From contig JAJRYF010000089.1 in NCBI GenBank assembly GCA_024275935.1, forward strand, positions 1 through 49,483: a DNA stretch of 49,483 nt. Reading direction: 5' to 3'. How positions within the stretch are numbered: position 1 is the first letter of the stretch; every line of letters starts with the position of its first letter. Positions 41,643-49,483 of the stretch are shown here, piece by piece. The position numbers were made by a program, and so were the translations under genes. The notes below the pieces were generated by a model. That model searched no databases. It was given only the letters and a program-made list of their open reading frames with translations, and had not been told where the DNA came from. The stretch is from Gammaproteobacteria bacterium. Its GTDB lineage: Bacteria > Pseudomonadota > Gammaproteobacteria > Xanthomonadales > SZUA-36.

Positions 41643-43646
41643 ATGCCAAGCCGCAGAGAACTTGCCAATGCCATTCGCGCATTGAGTATGGACGCTGTTC
41701 AGCAAGCGAATAGTGGTCACCCGGGCGCACCCATGGGAATGGCGGATTTCGCCGAAGTTCTCTGGCGCGACTTCCATAAACATAACCCGGCCAATCCCCA
41801 CTGGCCTGACCGTGATCGCTTCGTGCTTTCCAATGGTCATGCCTCTATGCTGATATATTCCTTGTTGCATTTAAGCGGCTATGATCTCAGCATTCAGGAT
41901 CTAAAAGATTTTCGTAAATTAAATTCAAAAACTGCCGGCCATCCGGAGTATGGACATACTCCCGGAGTTGAAACCACTACCGGTCCATTAGGGCAGGGGC
42001 TTACCAATGCTGTAGGTATGGCGCTGGCAGAGAAAGTGCTGGCGCGACGCTTTAACCGTGAAGACTTCCCGGTGGTAGACCACCATACCTGGGTGTTTTT
42101 AGGTGATGGTTGCTTGATGGAAGGCATATCTCACGAGGCCTGTTCACTTGCCGGCACTCTAGGCTTGGGCAAGCTGATTATGCTCTGGGATGACAATAAC
42201 ATCTCCATTGATGGTGAAGTCGAAGGCTGGTTTACTGATAACACTCCAGAGCGATTTCGCGCCTATGGCTGGCAGGTAATTGAAGCCGTTGACGGCCACT
42301 GCGCCGACTCTGTAGCGGCTGCTATCAATGCAGCTAAAACCGAAACTGGCAAGCCCACATTGATTTGTTGTAAAACTACAATCGGCTTTGGCTCCCCTAA
42401 CAAACAGGGTACCTCCGGCGTGCATGGCTCACCTTTAGGGGCTGAGGAAATTGCTGCTGCGCGTAAGGTTTTGAACTGGGAACACCCAGCGTTTGAAATT
42501 CCAGATGAATATTATCAGGCCTGGGATGCTCGCCAAACTGGGCAACAGCGCGAAGCTGAGTGGCAAACCATGTTTAACCGCTACCAACAGGCGTTTCCTG
42601 AGTTAGCAACTGAGTTTAACCGCCGCATGGCTGGTGAGATGCCGGATAATTGGTCCGCCTTTGCCACCGATATTGTGGCTAAAATGCAGCAAGATGGAGC
42701 AGATGTCGCCACCCGCAAAGCTTCGCAGATGGCATTGGATGCCTTTGGGCCGGCATTGCCAGAGTTGATAGGTGGCTCGGCTGATCTGGCTGGCTCGAAT
42801 AACACCATCTGGCAGGGCAGCGTAGATGTACTGGATGATACTGAGGCGGGCAACTATATCTATTTTGGCGTGCGTGAATTCGGGATGACCGCAATTTGTA
42901 ACGGTTTGGCTTTGCATGGGGGCTTCAGCCCGTATAACGCTACTTTCCTGGTGTTTTCTGATTACGCCCGCAACGCGGTACGGATGTCGGCGTTGATGCC
43001 ATGCCAGAATATCCATGTCTATACCCACGACTCCATAGGTCTGGGTGAAGACGGCCCTACCCATCAGCCGGTAGAGCATGTTGCCAGTTTACGCCTGATA
43101 CCGGGGCTGGATGTTTGGCGACCATGTGACACGGTTGAGACAGCGGTTGCCTGGCAGCTGGCGTTGGAAAACAAACAGCAACCAACGGCGCTGATTCTGA
43201 CTCGCCAAGGTTTGCCGCATCAGCAGCGCGATAGCGATACGGTGGCTGCCATATCCAGAGGTGGCTATGTGCTTAGAGATGCCGATAAGCCTGCAGCTAT
43301 TATTATGGCAACCGGTTCTGAAATTGGTTTGGCAATTGCTGCCGCCGCTGAGCTAGAGGCTGCCGGAACTCCGGTGCGGGTAGTGTCTATTCCTTGTGCG
43401 GATCTATTTTTGCGCCAGGACCAGGCCTGGCAGGATTCAGTCCTGCCACCACAGATAAAAGCCCGAGTCGCGGTGGAGGCAGGAGTCAGTGATTATTGGT
43501 TCCGCTTTATTGGCGATGCCGGAGAGATAATCGGGATTGATAAATTTGGCGCCTCGGCACCGGCAAGTGTACTGTTCGAACAATACGGTTTTACCACTGA
43601 TCATGTGGTCGCAGCTGTCAATAGCAGCATTCAAGCGGCCCGTTAA
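41643..43646 (+). CDS. tkt: Transketolase
   Basis: Moves two-carbon units between sugar phosphates in the pentose phosphate pathway using thiamine diphosphate. A 667-residue protein of normal length: [59 protein letters not shown], the TPP motif [31 protein letters not shown] and [19 protein letters not shown]. First of a tkt-gap-pgk operon with 14 nt before gap. GAGAG precedes the ATG. Confidence 0.97.
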   Translation: MPSRRELANAIRALSMDAVQQANSGHPGAPMGMADFAEVLWRDFHKHNPANPHWPDRDRFVLSNGHASMLIYSLLHLSGYDLSIQDLKDFRKLNSKTAGHPEYGHTPGVETTTGPLGQGLTNAVGMALAEKVLARRFNREDFPVVDHHTWVFLGDGCLMEGISHEACSLAGTLGLGKLIMLWDDNNISIDGEVEGWFTDNTPERFRAYGWQVIEAVDGHCADSVAAAINAAKTETGKPTLICCKTTIGFGSPNKQGTSGVHGSPLGAEEIAAARKVLNWEHPAFEIPDEYYQAWDARQTGQQREAEWQTMFNRYQQAFPELATEFNRRMAGEMPDNWSAFATDIVAKMQQDGADVATRKASQMALDAFGPALPELIGGSADLAGSNNTIWQGSVDVLDDTEAGNYIYFGVREFGMTAICNGLALHGGFSPYNATFLVFSDYARNAVRMSALMPCQNIHVYTHDSIGLGEDGPTHQPVEHVASLRLIPGLDVWRPCDTVETAVAWQLALENKQQPTALILTRQGLPHQQRDSDTVAAISRGGYVLRDADKPAAIIMATGSEIGLAIAAAAELEAAGTPVRVVSIPCADLFLRQDQAWQDSVLPPQIKARVAVEAGVSDYWFRFIGDAGEIIGIDKFGASAPASVLFEQYGFTTDHVVAAVNSSIQAAR

Positions 43647-43660
43647 AGGAGTTATATTAA

Positions 43661-44677
43661 ATGACGATTAAAGTAGCAATTAACGGTTATGGCCGCATCG
43701 GCCGCAATATTTTGCGCTCGGTATATGAAAGTGCCCGTACTGATGAAATTCAGATTGTGGCACTTAATGACCTAGGTGATGTAGCAACCAACGCCCACCT
43801 AACTAAATATGATACTGCCCACGGCAGATTCGACGCGAGTGTAGAAGTAGACGGGGATCATTTAATAGTAAATGGTGACCGAATTCGGGTTTTGGCAGAG
43901 CGTGACCCTTCCAAACTACCCTGGGCCGAATTGGGTGTAGATGTGGTCTATGAATGCACCGGGTTTTTCCGTACCAAAGATACCGCTGGCAAACACTTGG
44001 AAGCAGGCGCAAAAAAAGTAATTATCTCAGCCCCTGGCGGCAAAGATATTGATGCCACCGTGGTTTATGGTGTTAACCACGATATCTTGCGACCAGAGCA
44101 TACAATTATTTCCAACGCCTCTTGCACTACCAACTGTCTGGCACCGTTAGCCAAGGTGCTCAATGATGCAATCGGAATTAACCACGGCCTGATGACTACT
44201 ATTCATGCCTACACCAACGATCAGGTGTTGACCGATGTATTTCATAATGATCTGCGCCGTGCTCGTTCAGCAACCATGAGCCAGATCCCTACCAGCACCG
44301 GAGCTGCCGCTGCGGTAGGTATAGTGCTGCCGGAACTGAATGGCAAGCTCGATGGCTTCTCCATGCGTGTGCCAACTATAAATGTATCAGTAGTTGATCT
44401 GGTATTTGAGGCCTCCCGTGATACCACAGTTGAAGAAGTAAATGCTATCGTCAAAGCCGCCGCTGATTCAGGGCCGCTAGCCGGAGTGTTGGATTATTGT
44501 GATGAACCATTGGTATCAATCGACTTTAATCACTCACCAGCCTCGTCCACCCTGGATGCAGGTTTAACCAAAGTGATGAATGGCAATATGGTCAAAGTGC
44601 TGAGCTGGTATGACAATGAGTGGGGCTTCTCAAACCGGATGCTCGATACCACCATTGCCTTGATGAATGCCCGCTAG
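43661..44677 (+). CDS. gap: Glyceraldehyde-3-phosphate dehydrogenase, type I
   Basis: NAD-dependent GAPDH of 338 residues: Rossmann [13 protein letters not shown]-specifying Asp37 in ALNDLGD, catalytic Cys155 in [15 protein letters not shown], His182 in [10 protein letters not shown], and the phosphate site [11 protein letters not shown]. The paralogue erythrose-4-phosphate dehydrogenase often sits in this operon, but HAYTNDQ and STGAA are the GAPDH versions, so GAPDH is preferred. AAGGAG precedes the ATG and the gene overlaps pgk by 11 nt. Confidence 0.93.
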   Translation: MTIKVAINGYGRIGRNILRSVYESARTDEIQIVALNDLGDVATNAHLTKYDTAHGRFDASVEVDGDHLIVNGDRIRVLAERDPSKLPWAELGVDVVYECTGFFRTKDTAGKHLEAGAKKVIISAPGGKDIDATVVYGVNHDILRPEHTIISNASCTTNCLAPLAKVLNDAIGINHGLMTTIHAYTNDQVLTDVFHNDLRRARSATMSQIPTSTGAAAAVGIVLPELNGKLDGFSMRVPTINVSVVDLVFEASRDTTVEEVNAIVKAAADSGPLAGVLDYCDEPLVSIDFNHSPASSTLDAGLTKVMNGNMVKVLSWYDNEWGFSNRMLDTTIALMNAR

Positions 44678-45872
44678 TTCATTTAAGCGCCTGACAGAAC
44701 TGCTTGGCGAGAGTGATCTTGCGGGCAAGCGAGTGCTGGTTCGGGAAGACCTGAATGTCCCAATTGCAAACGGCAAGGTCAGTTCTGATGCCCGCATTCA
44801 GGCTGCCTTGCCAACTTTAAGAATGTTGCTACGGGCTGGTGCCAAGTTGATGGTAATGTCGCATCTTGGTCGTCCGATCGAAGGCCAGCCGGAGGAAAAA
44901 TTCTCACTCCAGCCGATTGCTAATTATCTCAGTACAGCCTTAAGCCAAACAGTGCGGCTACAAACCGACTGGTTAAATGGCTTTGAGCTAAATCCCGGAG
45001 AGCTAGTGCTGTGTGAAAATGTACGCTTTAATCCTGGCGAAAAAGCCAACGATAAACAACTGGCAAAAGCCATGGCCGCACTATGCGATGTCTTTGTTAT
45101 GGATGCTTTCGGTACCGCCCACCGGGCGCAGGCATCAACTGAAGGGGTGGCTCGCTATGCACCAATCGCCGTTGCCGGCCCTTTATTGTGCGCAGAGCTA
45201 GATAGCCTGGAGCAAGCTTTGAGCAATCCCGTCCAGCCGGTACTTGCCATAGTCGGTGGCTCCAAGGTTTCCACCAAGCTTACCGTACTAGATGCCTTAT
45301 CCAGCAAAGTAGATCAACTAATCCCCGGCGGTGGAATAGCCAATACATTTATAGCCGCCAGCGGATATGGGGTGGGAAAATCACTGGTGGAATTGGATTT
45401 ACTGGATGAGGCGCGCAAGCTAATGAGAGCCGCCACAGCCAAAGACGAAGCCATTCCGGTACCAGAAGATGTGGTAGTTGGTTTAGAGTTTTCCGCTGAT
45501 GCCAAGGGTATAACCAAGCCAGTTGATCAAGTAGGTGAAGATGAAATGATTTTTGATATTGGCCCGAGAACCGCAGCCACTTACAGGAAATTGATAATGC
45601 AGGCCGGTACCGTTATTTGGAATGGCCCGGTAGGGGTATTTGAATTCCCCGCATTCGCAGCCGGCACTGAAGCTCTGGCAAAAGCCATTGCCGACAGTCC
45701 AGCTTTCTCAATCGCTGGTGGTGGTGACACTCTGGCGGCAATTGATAAATTCAATATTAGAGATGATATTTCCTGTATTTCCACTGGTGGTGGGGCTTTT
45801 CTAGAGTATCTGGAAGGTAAAACCTTGCCTGCTGTAGCAATCTTGGAACAAAGAGCCCATGGGTTGGGGTGA
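44667..45872 (+). CDS. pgk: Phosphoglycerate kinase
   Basis: Interconverts 1,3-bisphosphoglycerate + ADP and 3-phosphoglycerate + ATP. The 401-residue protein has [82 protein letters not shown], the nucleotide-site [20 protein letters not shown], and GGGDTLAAI...[16 protein letters not shown]. Its ATG is inside the end of gap, so translation is coupled. The aldolase gene that often follows is absent; a secreted peptidase comes next. Confidence 0.97.
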   Translation: MPASSFKRLTELLGESDLAGKRVLVREDLNVPIANGKVSSDARIQAALPTLRMLLRAGAKLMVMSHLGRPIEGQPEEKFSLQPIANYLSTALSQTVRLQTDWLNGFELNPGELVLCENVRFNPGEKANDKQLAKAMAALCDVFVMDAFGTAHRAQASTEGVARYAPIAVAGPLLCAELDSLEQALSNPVQPVLAIVGGSKVSTKLTVLDALSSKVDQLIPGGGIANTFIAASGYGVGKSLVELDLLDEARKLMRAATAKDEAIPVPEDVVVGLEFSADAKGITKPVDQVGEDEMIFDIGPRTAATYRKLIMQAGTVIWNGPVGVFEFPAFAAGTEALAKAIADSPAFSIAGGGDTLAAIDKFNIRDDISCISTGGGAFLEYLEGKTLPAVAILEQRAHGLG

Positions 45873-45934
45873 AGAATGAGCCCAACAATGACATTACTGG
45901 TAAAAATTTTAATCTGTATAAGGTTGGAGGATAT

Positions 45935-48025
45935 ATGAGTCGCAACAACAATATAATTATCTTGGTTCTGGCTGTACTGGCCATTACTACTAATGTAATT
46001 GCCAACCCAAAGTCTGATGCAGATCAATTCCTTTGGCTAGAGGAGGTTCAGGGTGAGAAAGCCTTGTCCTGGGTGGAGGGGCAGAATAAGCAAACTCTGG
46101 AAGTATTGGAAAATTTGCCAACCTTTCAGCAGTTTTTTGACAAGAATCTGGAAATTGCAAATTCCAGTGAACAAATAGCCTATCCCAGCTTTCGCGGTGA
46201 TTATATTTATAATTTCTGGCGTGATGCTACGCATGTACGCGGTATCTTGAGGCGCACCAGTTTGGCTGAGTATAAAAAAGCAGAGCCTGCTTGGGAGACC
46301 GTTCTCGATATAGATGCCTTAGCTAAGAGTGAGGATGAAAACTGGGTATATAAAGGCAACAGTTGTCTATACCCTGAATATCGCCATTGCATTGTTAGCC
46401 TCTCTCGTGGTGGCGCTGATGCCTCAGTTCGGCGCGAATTTGATATGCAGACAAAGGCTTTCATTACAGATGGTTTTATTACTGCAGAATCAAAAGGTGG
46501 GATCAGCTGGATCAATAAAGATACAGTCATGATAGGCTCTGATTTTGGTGCCGGCAGCATGACCGATTCAGGTTATCCGCGGATCACAAAAATCTGGAAT
46601 CGTGGCTCTCCATTGGCAGATGCCAAAATCGTATTTGAAGGCAAACAGTCAGATGTCGGTATTTGGGGAGTGGTATATAACACCCCAACAGCTAGTTATC
46701 CGGTTATTGTTCAGGCAACATCCTTTTATACCAGCAATACCTACTCTTACAATGACGGCGAGTTGACCAAGATTGAAATTCCTGAAGATGCCAATATTAG
46801 TGGTATTTATAAAGGCCAGTTGCTAGTTAGACTAAAAACCGACTGGAATGTAAATGTCGCCACCTACCCACAAGGAAGTTTGATAAGTATAGACTTTGAG
46901 AAACTTCTGGGTGGTAGCCGTGATTTCAGCCTGGTTATTAACCCGGATAAACGCAGTACGATTAGTGGTTTGTCAATAACCCACGACAAGCTGTTAGTAA
47001 ATATGCTTAGTAATGTACGCAGTGAGCTTTTCTCCTATACTTTCAACGCTGGTAAATGGCAGCATAGTAGAGTAGATACACCGGCGCTGGGAAGTATCTC
47101 AGTAGTAGCCAGTAGCGATACCTCGAATGATGTGTTTTATGCCTATGCTGGATTCCTCAAGCCAACTACGCTTTATTATCTGGATGAGAATCTGCAAAGT
47201 CAGGAGTATAAATCTTTGCCCGCATTTTTTGATGCATCCCCTTATATAGTTAGCCAGCATGCAACCAGATCTAAAGACGGAACCTTGGTGCCGTATTTTA
47301 TGATTGCCCGTAAAGATATACAGTTAGATGGCACTAACCCGGTGTTGCAATATGGTTATGGTGGTTTTGAAATTTCTATGCGCCCCAGCTACTCGGCAAC
47401 AATCGGGGTAAGCTGGCTGGATCAGGGCGGGGTATATGTACTTGCTAATATTCGTGGTGGCGGTGAGTTCGGTCCGGCCTGGCACCTGGCTGCGCTAAAA
47501 GAGAACCGTCAAAAGTCGTATGATGATTTTATCGCAGTTGCAGAAGATTTGATCAAGCATAAGGTTACTTCCCCCCAGCATTTGGGTATTCGCGGGCGTA
47601 GCAATGGGGGCTTGCTAATGGGAGTAATGCTAACCCAGCGCCCGGATTTATTTAATGCGGTAGTCTGCCAGGTTCCGCTTCTGGATATGCGGCGGTTTAA
47701 TAAGCTACTTGCCGGAGCCAGTTGGATGGCAGAGTATGGTGACCCTGATATTCCTGAGCAATGGGAATATATCCGTAAGTATTCACCCTACCAAAACCTG
47801 GATGCGGACAAAACTTATCCTAAAGTACTCTTCACCACTTCAACCCGCGATGACCGGGTTCACCCGGGACACGCGCGTAAAATGGTGGCTTTAATGGAGG
47901 CCATGGGCAAGCCGGTATATTATTATGAAAATACCGAAGGTGGTCATGATGGCGCTAGTAACAAAAAGCAATCAGCGTATCTGAATGCGCTGGTTTATAG
48001 TTATCTTTTGGATCAGCTAAAGTAA
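45935..48025 (+). CDS. Secreted prolyl oligopeptidase family protein (S9A)
   Basis: A ~696-residue serine peptidase cutting after proline in short peptides. Signal peptide MSRNNNIIILVLAVLAITTN (to about residue 24), N-terminal QFLWLEEVQGEKALSWVEGQ and a beta-propeller, then an alpha/beta-hydrolase domain with Ser556 in IRGRSNGGLLMG, Asp in TSTRDDRVHPGHA (~639/640) and His671 in TEGGHDGASNKKQS. ATG at 45935 has GGAGG 5 nt upstream; an in-frame GTG overlapping pgk is unlikely. Export suggests extracytoplasmic peptide digestion, complementing the DUF885 lipoprotein and AGCS symporter. It starts 62 nt after pgk and is followed by a strong terminator. Confidence 0.93.
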   Translation: MSRNNNIIILVLAVLAITTNVIANPKSDADQFLWLEEVQGEKALSWVEGQNKQTLEVLENLPTFQQFFDKNLEIANSSEQIAYPSFRGDYIYNFWRDATHVRGILRRTSLAEYKKAEPAWETVLDIDALAKSEDENWVYKGNSCLYPEYRHCIVSLSRGGADASVRREFDMQTKAFITDGFITAESKGGISWINKDTVMIGSDFGAGSMTDSGYPRITKIWNRGSPLADAKIVFEGKQSDVGIWGVVYNTPTASYPVIVQATSFYTSNTYSYNDGELTKIEIPEDANISGIYKGQLLVRLKTDWNVNVATYPQGSLISIDFEKLLGGSRDFSLVINPDKRSTISGLSITHDKLLVNMLSNVRSELFSYTFNAGKWQHSRVDTPALGSISVVASSDTSNDVFYAYAGFLKPTTLYYLDENLQSQEYKSLPAFFDASPYIVSQHATRSKDGTLVPYFMIARKDIQLDGTNPVLQYGYGGFEISMRPSYSATIGVSWLDQGGVYVLANIRGGGEFGPAWHLAALKENRQKSYDDFIAVAEDLIKHKVTSPQHLGIRGRSNGGLLMGVMLTQRPDLFNAVVCQVPLLDMRRFNKLLAGASWMAEYGDPDIPEQWEYIRKYSPYQNLDADKTYPKVLFTTSTRDDRVHPGHARKMVALMEAMGKPVYYYENTEGGHDGASNKKQSAYLNALVYSYLLDQLK

Positions 48026-48055
48026 ATAATTCCCTCTTTGAGGATTGACCTAGAG

Positions 48056-48086
48056 AATGCACCACTCATAGTGGTGCATTTCTTTT
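48056..48086 (+). terminator. Intrinsic terminator after the S9 peptidase
   Basis: AATGCACCACT (48056-48066), loop CAT, AGTGGTGCATT (48070-48080), followed by TCTTTT. A perfect 11-bp stem with a T-rich tail 30 nt after the stop. Confidence 0.88.
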
Positions 48087-48222
48087 GCCCGCTTGATGTA
48101 GATCAGCAAATCGCAAATCAATCGTAATTCTATCTAAACCTGTTTGAGCTTCAGTGGTCGTATGCTTGAAGACTAGTAAACAGGCTTATGTATGTATCAA
48201 CTTTTTAATCAGAGGTATTTTT

Positions 48223-48858
48223 ATGGGTATTGATGTTGGCACCCAGTTGGTACAGGCGTACCTGCAAGCGAATGGCTATTTCACGGTTGCCGATTATCCT
48301 CTGGTCGAAGTAGCTAAGTCGCAGGTAGTCCGCAGTGTTACCGATCTCGATATGCTGGCGTTTCGTTTTGCCGGACAGTCTGTAGATAGTGGCAAAAGTA
48401 AGCAGCAAAAGGTAGTGGGGCCAATGGTGCTAACCCCGGATGCAGCTTTGCGTTGTCCACAGCAAGGTACCGACATGATAGTGGCCGAAGTAAAGCAGGG
48501 TCGGGCACGGGTTAATTCTGCTAGTCGCAACCCCAGGGTATTGGAAGCCGCGCTAAGTCGCTTCGGTTGTTGTGAGCCCGGTGATGCGAACAGGGTTGTT
48601 AGTGAATTATTGCAGCATGGGCAGACACGGGTTATGCATGGGCACAAAATCAGGATGGTCTTGTTTGCATCTTCAGGCGAAAGAGCGCCCGCCGGCTGGC
48701 ATTTAGTCTACCTCGAACAGGTATTTATGTTTCTCGACCAGTTGCTACGCGAGCACCAGTCCAATTGGCGATCAATTGATTTCCATGACCCGGCTTTGGC
48801 ATGGCTTTCGCTATTACAGAAAAGCAAGCTATCGTTGCAAATTGATAGTTCGAACTAG
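48223..48858 (+). CDS. Unknown protein with PD-(D/E)XK-nuclease-like motif
   Basis: A ~211-residue cytosolic protein of unrecognised family. The N-terminal region MGIDVGTQLVQAYLQANGYF resembles the first helix of restriction-endonuclease-fold proteins. It is followed by TDLDMLAFRF (Asp43) and, 40 residues on, DMIVAEVKQGRARVN (Glu89-x-Lys91), matching the D...(D/E)-x-K active-site pattern of PD-(D/E)XK nucleases. The remainder is helical and has no obvious DNA-binding motif. ATG at 48223 has GAGG upstream; the frame extends further 5' but without a site. A nuclease role is inference from the motif only. It stands alone before the small membrane genes. Confidence 0.5.
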   Translation: MGIDVGTQLVQAYLQANGYFTVADYPLVEVAKSQVVRSVTDLDMLAFRFAGQSVDSGKSKQQKVVGPMVLTPDAALRCPQQGTDMIVAEVKQGRARVNSASRNPRVLEAALSRFGCCEPGDANRVVSELLQHGQTRVMHGHKIRMVLFASSGERAPAGWHLVYLEQVFMFLDQLLREHQSNWRSIDFHDPALAWLSLLQKSKLSLQIDSSN

Positions 48859-48901
48859 ATTAAAGCATATCCATAGCGGGTACTCAGAGGAGCAAGAAAT
48901 T

Positions 48902-49021
48902 ATGAATTGGTTAATAAGTAATTCTTTTTTAATTATAGTGCTACTAGTTTGTATTGGTATGCATATATTTGGTCATGGTAAGCATGAGGACCACAATAAA
49001 GATTCTGAAAGGAGAAAATAA
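48902..49021 (+). CDS. Small DUF2933-like membrane protein
   Basis: A 39-residue protein, MNWLISNSFLIIVLLVCIGM then HIFGHGKHEDHNKDSERRK: one membrane helix followed by a His-rich charged tail, as in the DUF2933 family found beside heavy-metal transport genes. GGAG lies ~8 nt before the ATG. It is followed 3 nt later by a DUF5676-like gene and then a YHS-domain gene, all on the same strand with good ribosome-binding sites. The His-rich tail may bind metal. Confidence 0.7.
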   Translation: MNWLISNSFLIIVLLVCIGMHIFGHGKHEDHNKDSERRK

Positions 49022-49024
49022 ATT

Positions 49025-49306
49025 ATGTTGAACTGGAAAATTGTTTGTTGGACACTGGGATTGACAACCGCAGTGTCTTTTGTGATTTGTGTTATTTGGG
49101 GTTTATTGATGCCCCAGGCGGTGCATATGCACGAATTCCTTGAATTGGTATTGCCGGCTTTCAAATGGCTGACTTGGTGGGGCTTCCTGTTAGGCCTGGT
49201 TGAGAGTTTCTTGTGGGGGTTCTATGTGGGCATAGTTTATGTGCCTATCTACAACTTCTTATATAAGCGTTGGGGCAATGCCCAGCACGATACTAAGGTC
49301 GCCTAA
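49025..49306 (+). CDS. DUF5676-like membrane protein
   Basis: A 93-residue protein with two strong hydrophobic segments (LGLTTAVSFVICVIWGLLMP and TWWGFLLGLVESFLWGFYVG) and the typical GFLLGLVESFLWGFYVGI...YVPIYNFLY ending of DUF5676 proteins, whose function is unknown but which are often encoded next to copper/heavy-metal P-type ATPases. Preceded by AAGGAG and starting 3 nt after the DUF2933-like stop. Confidence 0.7.
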   Translation: MLNWKIVCWTLGLTTAVSFVICVIWGLLMPQAVHMHEFLELVLPAFKWLTWWGFLLGLVESFLWGFYVGIVYVPIYNFLYKRWGNAQHDTKVA

Positions 49307-49316
49307 GGAGACGAAA

Positions 49317-49483
49317 ATGCGCAGATCAAGCACCAGTCAAAGTTATAAAGACCCGGTTTGTGGTATGCAGGTTAGTCACTTAACCGCCATTGATACATAT
49401 GACTACGATGGCAAGACCTGGTATTTTTGTGCCACAATATGTTTGGATGCATTCCAGCTAGAGCCTGAGAAGTACATCCACCA
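49317..49483 (+). CDS. YHS-domain protein, N-terminus (cut by window end)
   Basis: The first 55 codons read MRRSSTSQSYKDPVCGMQVS... YDYDGKTWYFCATICLDAFQ LEPEKYIH. This is a YHS metal-binding domain (DPVCGM, G-K-x-Y-x-F-C-x3-C, F..P..Y). Such a domain opens many copper/silver P-type ATPases and also exists alone; the window ends before this can be decided. AAGGAG lies ~7 nt before the ATG. With the two preceding small membrane proteins it suggests a copper or heavy-metal operon. Confidence 0.85.
   Translation, partial: MRRSSTSQSYKDPVCGMQVSHLTAIDTYDYDGKTWYFCATICLDAFQLEPEKYIH

Noticed and set aside
43661-44677. Erythrose-4-phosphate dehydrogenase (epd) instead of GAPDH
   Set aside because: The operon position would suit epd, but the active-site segment HAYTNDQ and the phosphate site STGAA are of GAPDH type.

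Overview
The window is a stretch of chromosome from a gammaproteobacterium. Three things point there: the pilU-pilT / yggS-proC-yggT-DUF4426 block (the neighbourhood known from Pseudomonas and relatives, read outward from a shared region), GTP-type PEP carboxykinase with FadE-type acyl-CoA dehydrogenase, and several large TonB-dependent receptors. Together with an Na+-type alanine/glycine symporter and an exosortase, these suggest an aerobic, probably aquatic, protein- and lipid-using member of the Pseudomonadales/Cellvibrionales sphere. The lineage is inference. No rRNA, tRNA, CRISPR array or prophage was recognised.

Layout. 1-3.6 kb: a toxin-antitoxin cluster (RHH-like antitoxin + Doc, the remnant of a RelE/ParE toxin, Phd + VapC) around a DUF885 metallopeptidase-like lipoprotein. 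3.65-5.04 kb: iron and Fe-S genes (bfd behind a Fur-box-like promoter, bfr, sufT). 5.1-6.1 kb: two small exported proteins; the first lies behind a promoter-like region containing a run of 16 C. 6.2-9.9 kb: a REP-like doublet, a cobalamin riboswitch carrying a 159-bp MITE-like insertion, btuB, a second palindromic repeat and apbE. 9.9-15.7 kb: fadE, a decayed SEC-C/O-GlcNAc-transferase-like gene, a TetR regulator and pckG.

16-26.6 kb: an 893-residue TonB-dependent receptor, then a TPR/2OG-Fe(II) oxygenase and a TPR/sulfotransferase that overlap by 4 nt, then a 1356-residue propeller-type hybrid sensor kinase. This is the best candidate in the window for an undescribed outer-membrane uptake, modification and sensing system. 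26.7-32.5 kb: another REP-like doublet, aroK-aroB, a free-standing XrtH-type exosortase, DUF4426-trmH, and yggS-proC-yggT. 32.6-39.1 kb: pilT-pilU, an OmpR/HK two-component pair, a zinc-ribbon membrane protein, and two exported proteins including a beta-barrel candidate.

39.3-48 kb: a thioredoxin-like protein, an AGCS symporter, a tightly packed transketolase-GAPDH-PGK operon and a secreted prolyl oligopeptidase. 48.2-49.5 kb: a PD-(D/E)XK-like protein, then two small membrane proteins (DUF2933-like, DUF5676-like) and the start of a YHS-domain protein. Those last three look like the front of a metal-handling operon that continues beyond the window.

How the genes fit together. Peptide and amino-acid use (DUF885 peptidase, prolyl oligopeptidase, AGCS symporter) and fatty-acid oxidation (FadE) would feed gluconeogenesis (PckG, PGK, GAPDH, transketolase). 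Vitamin B12 uptake is controlled by the riboswitch. Iron release from bacterioferritin is probably controlled by Fur.
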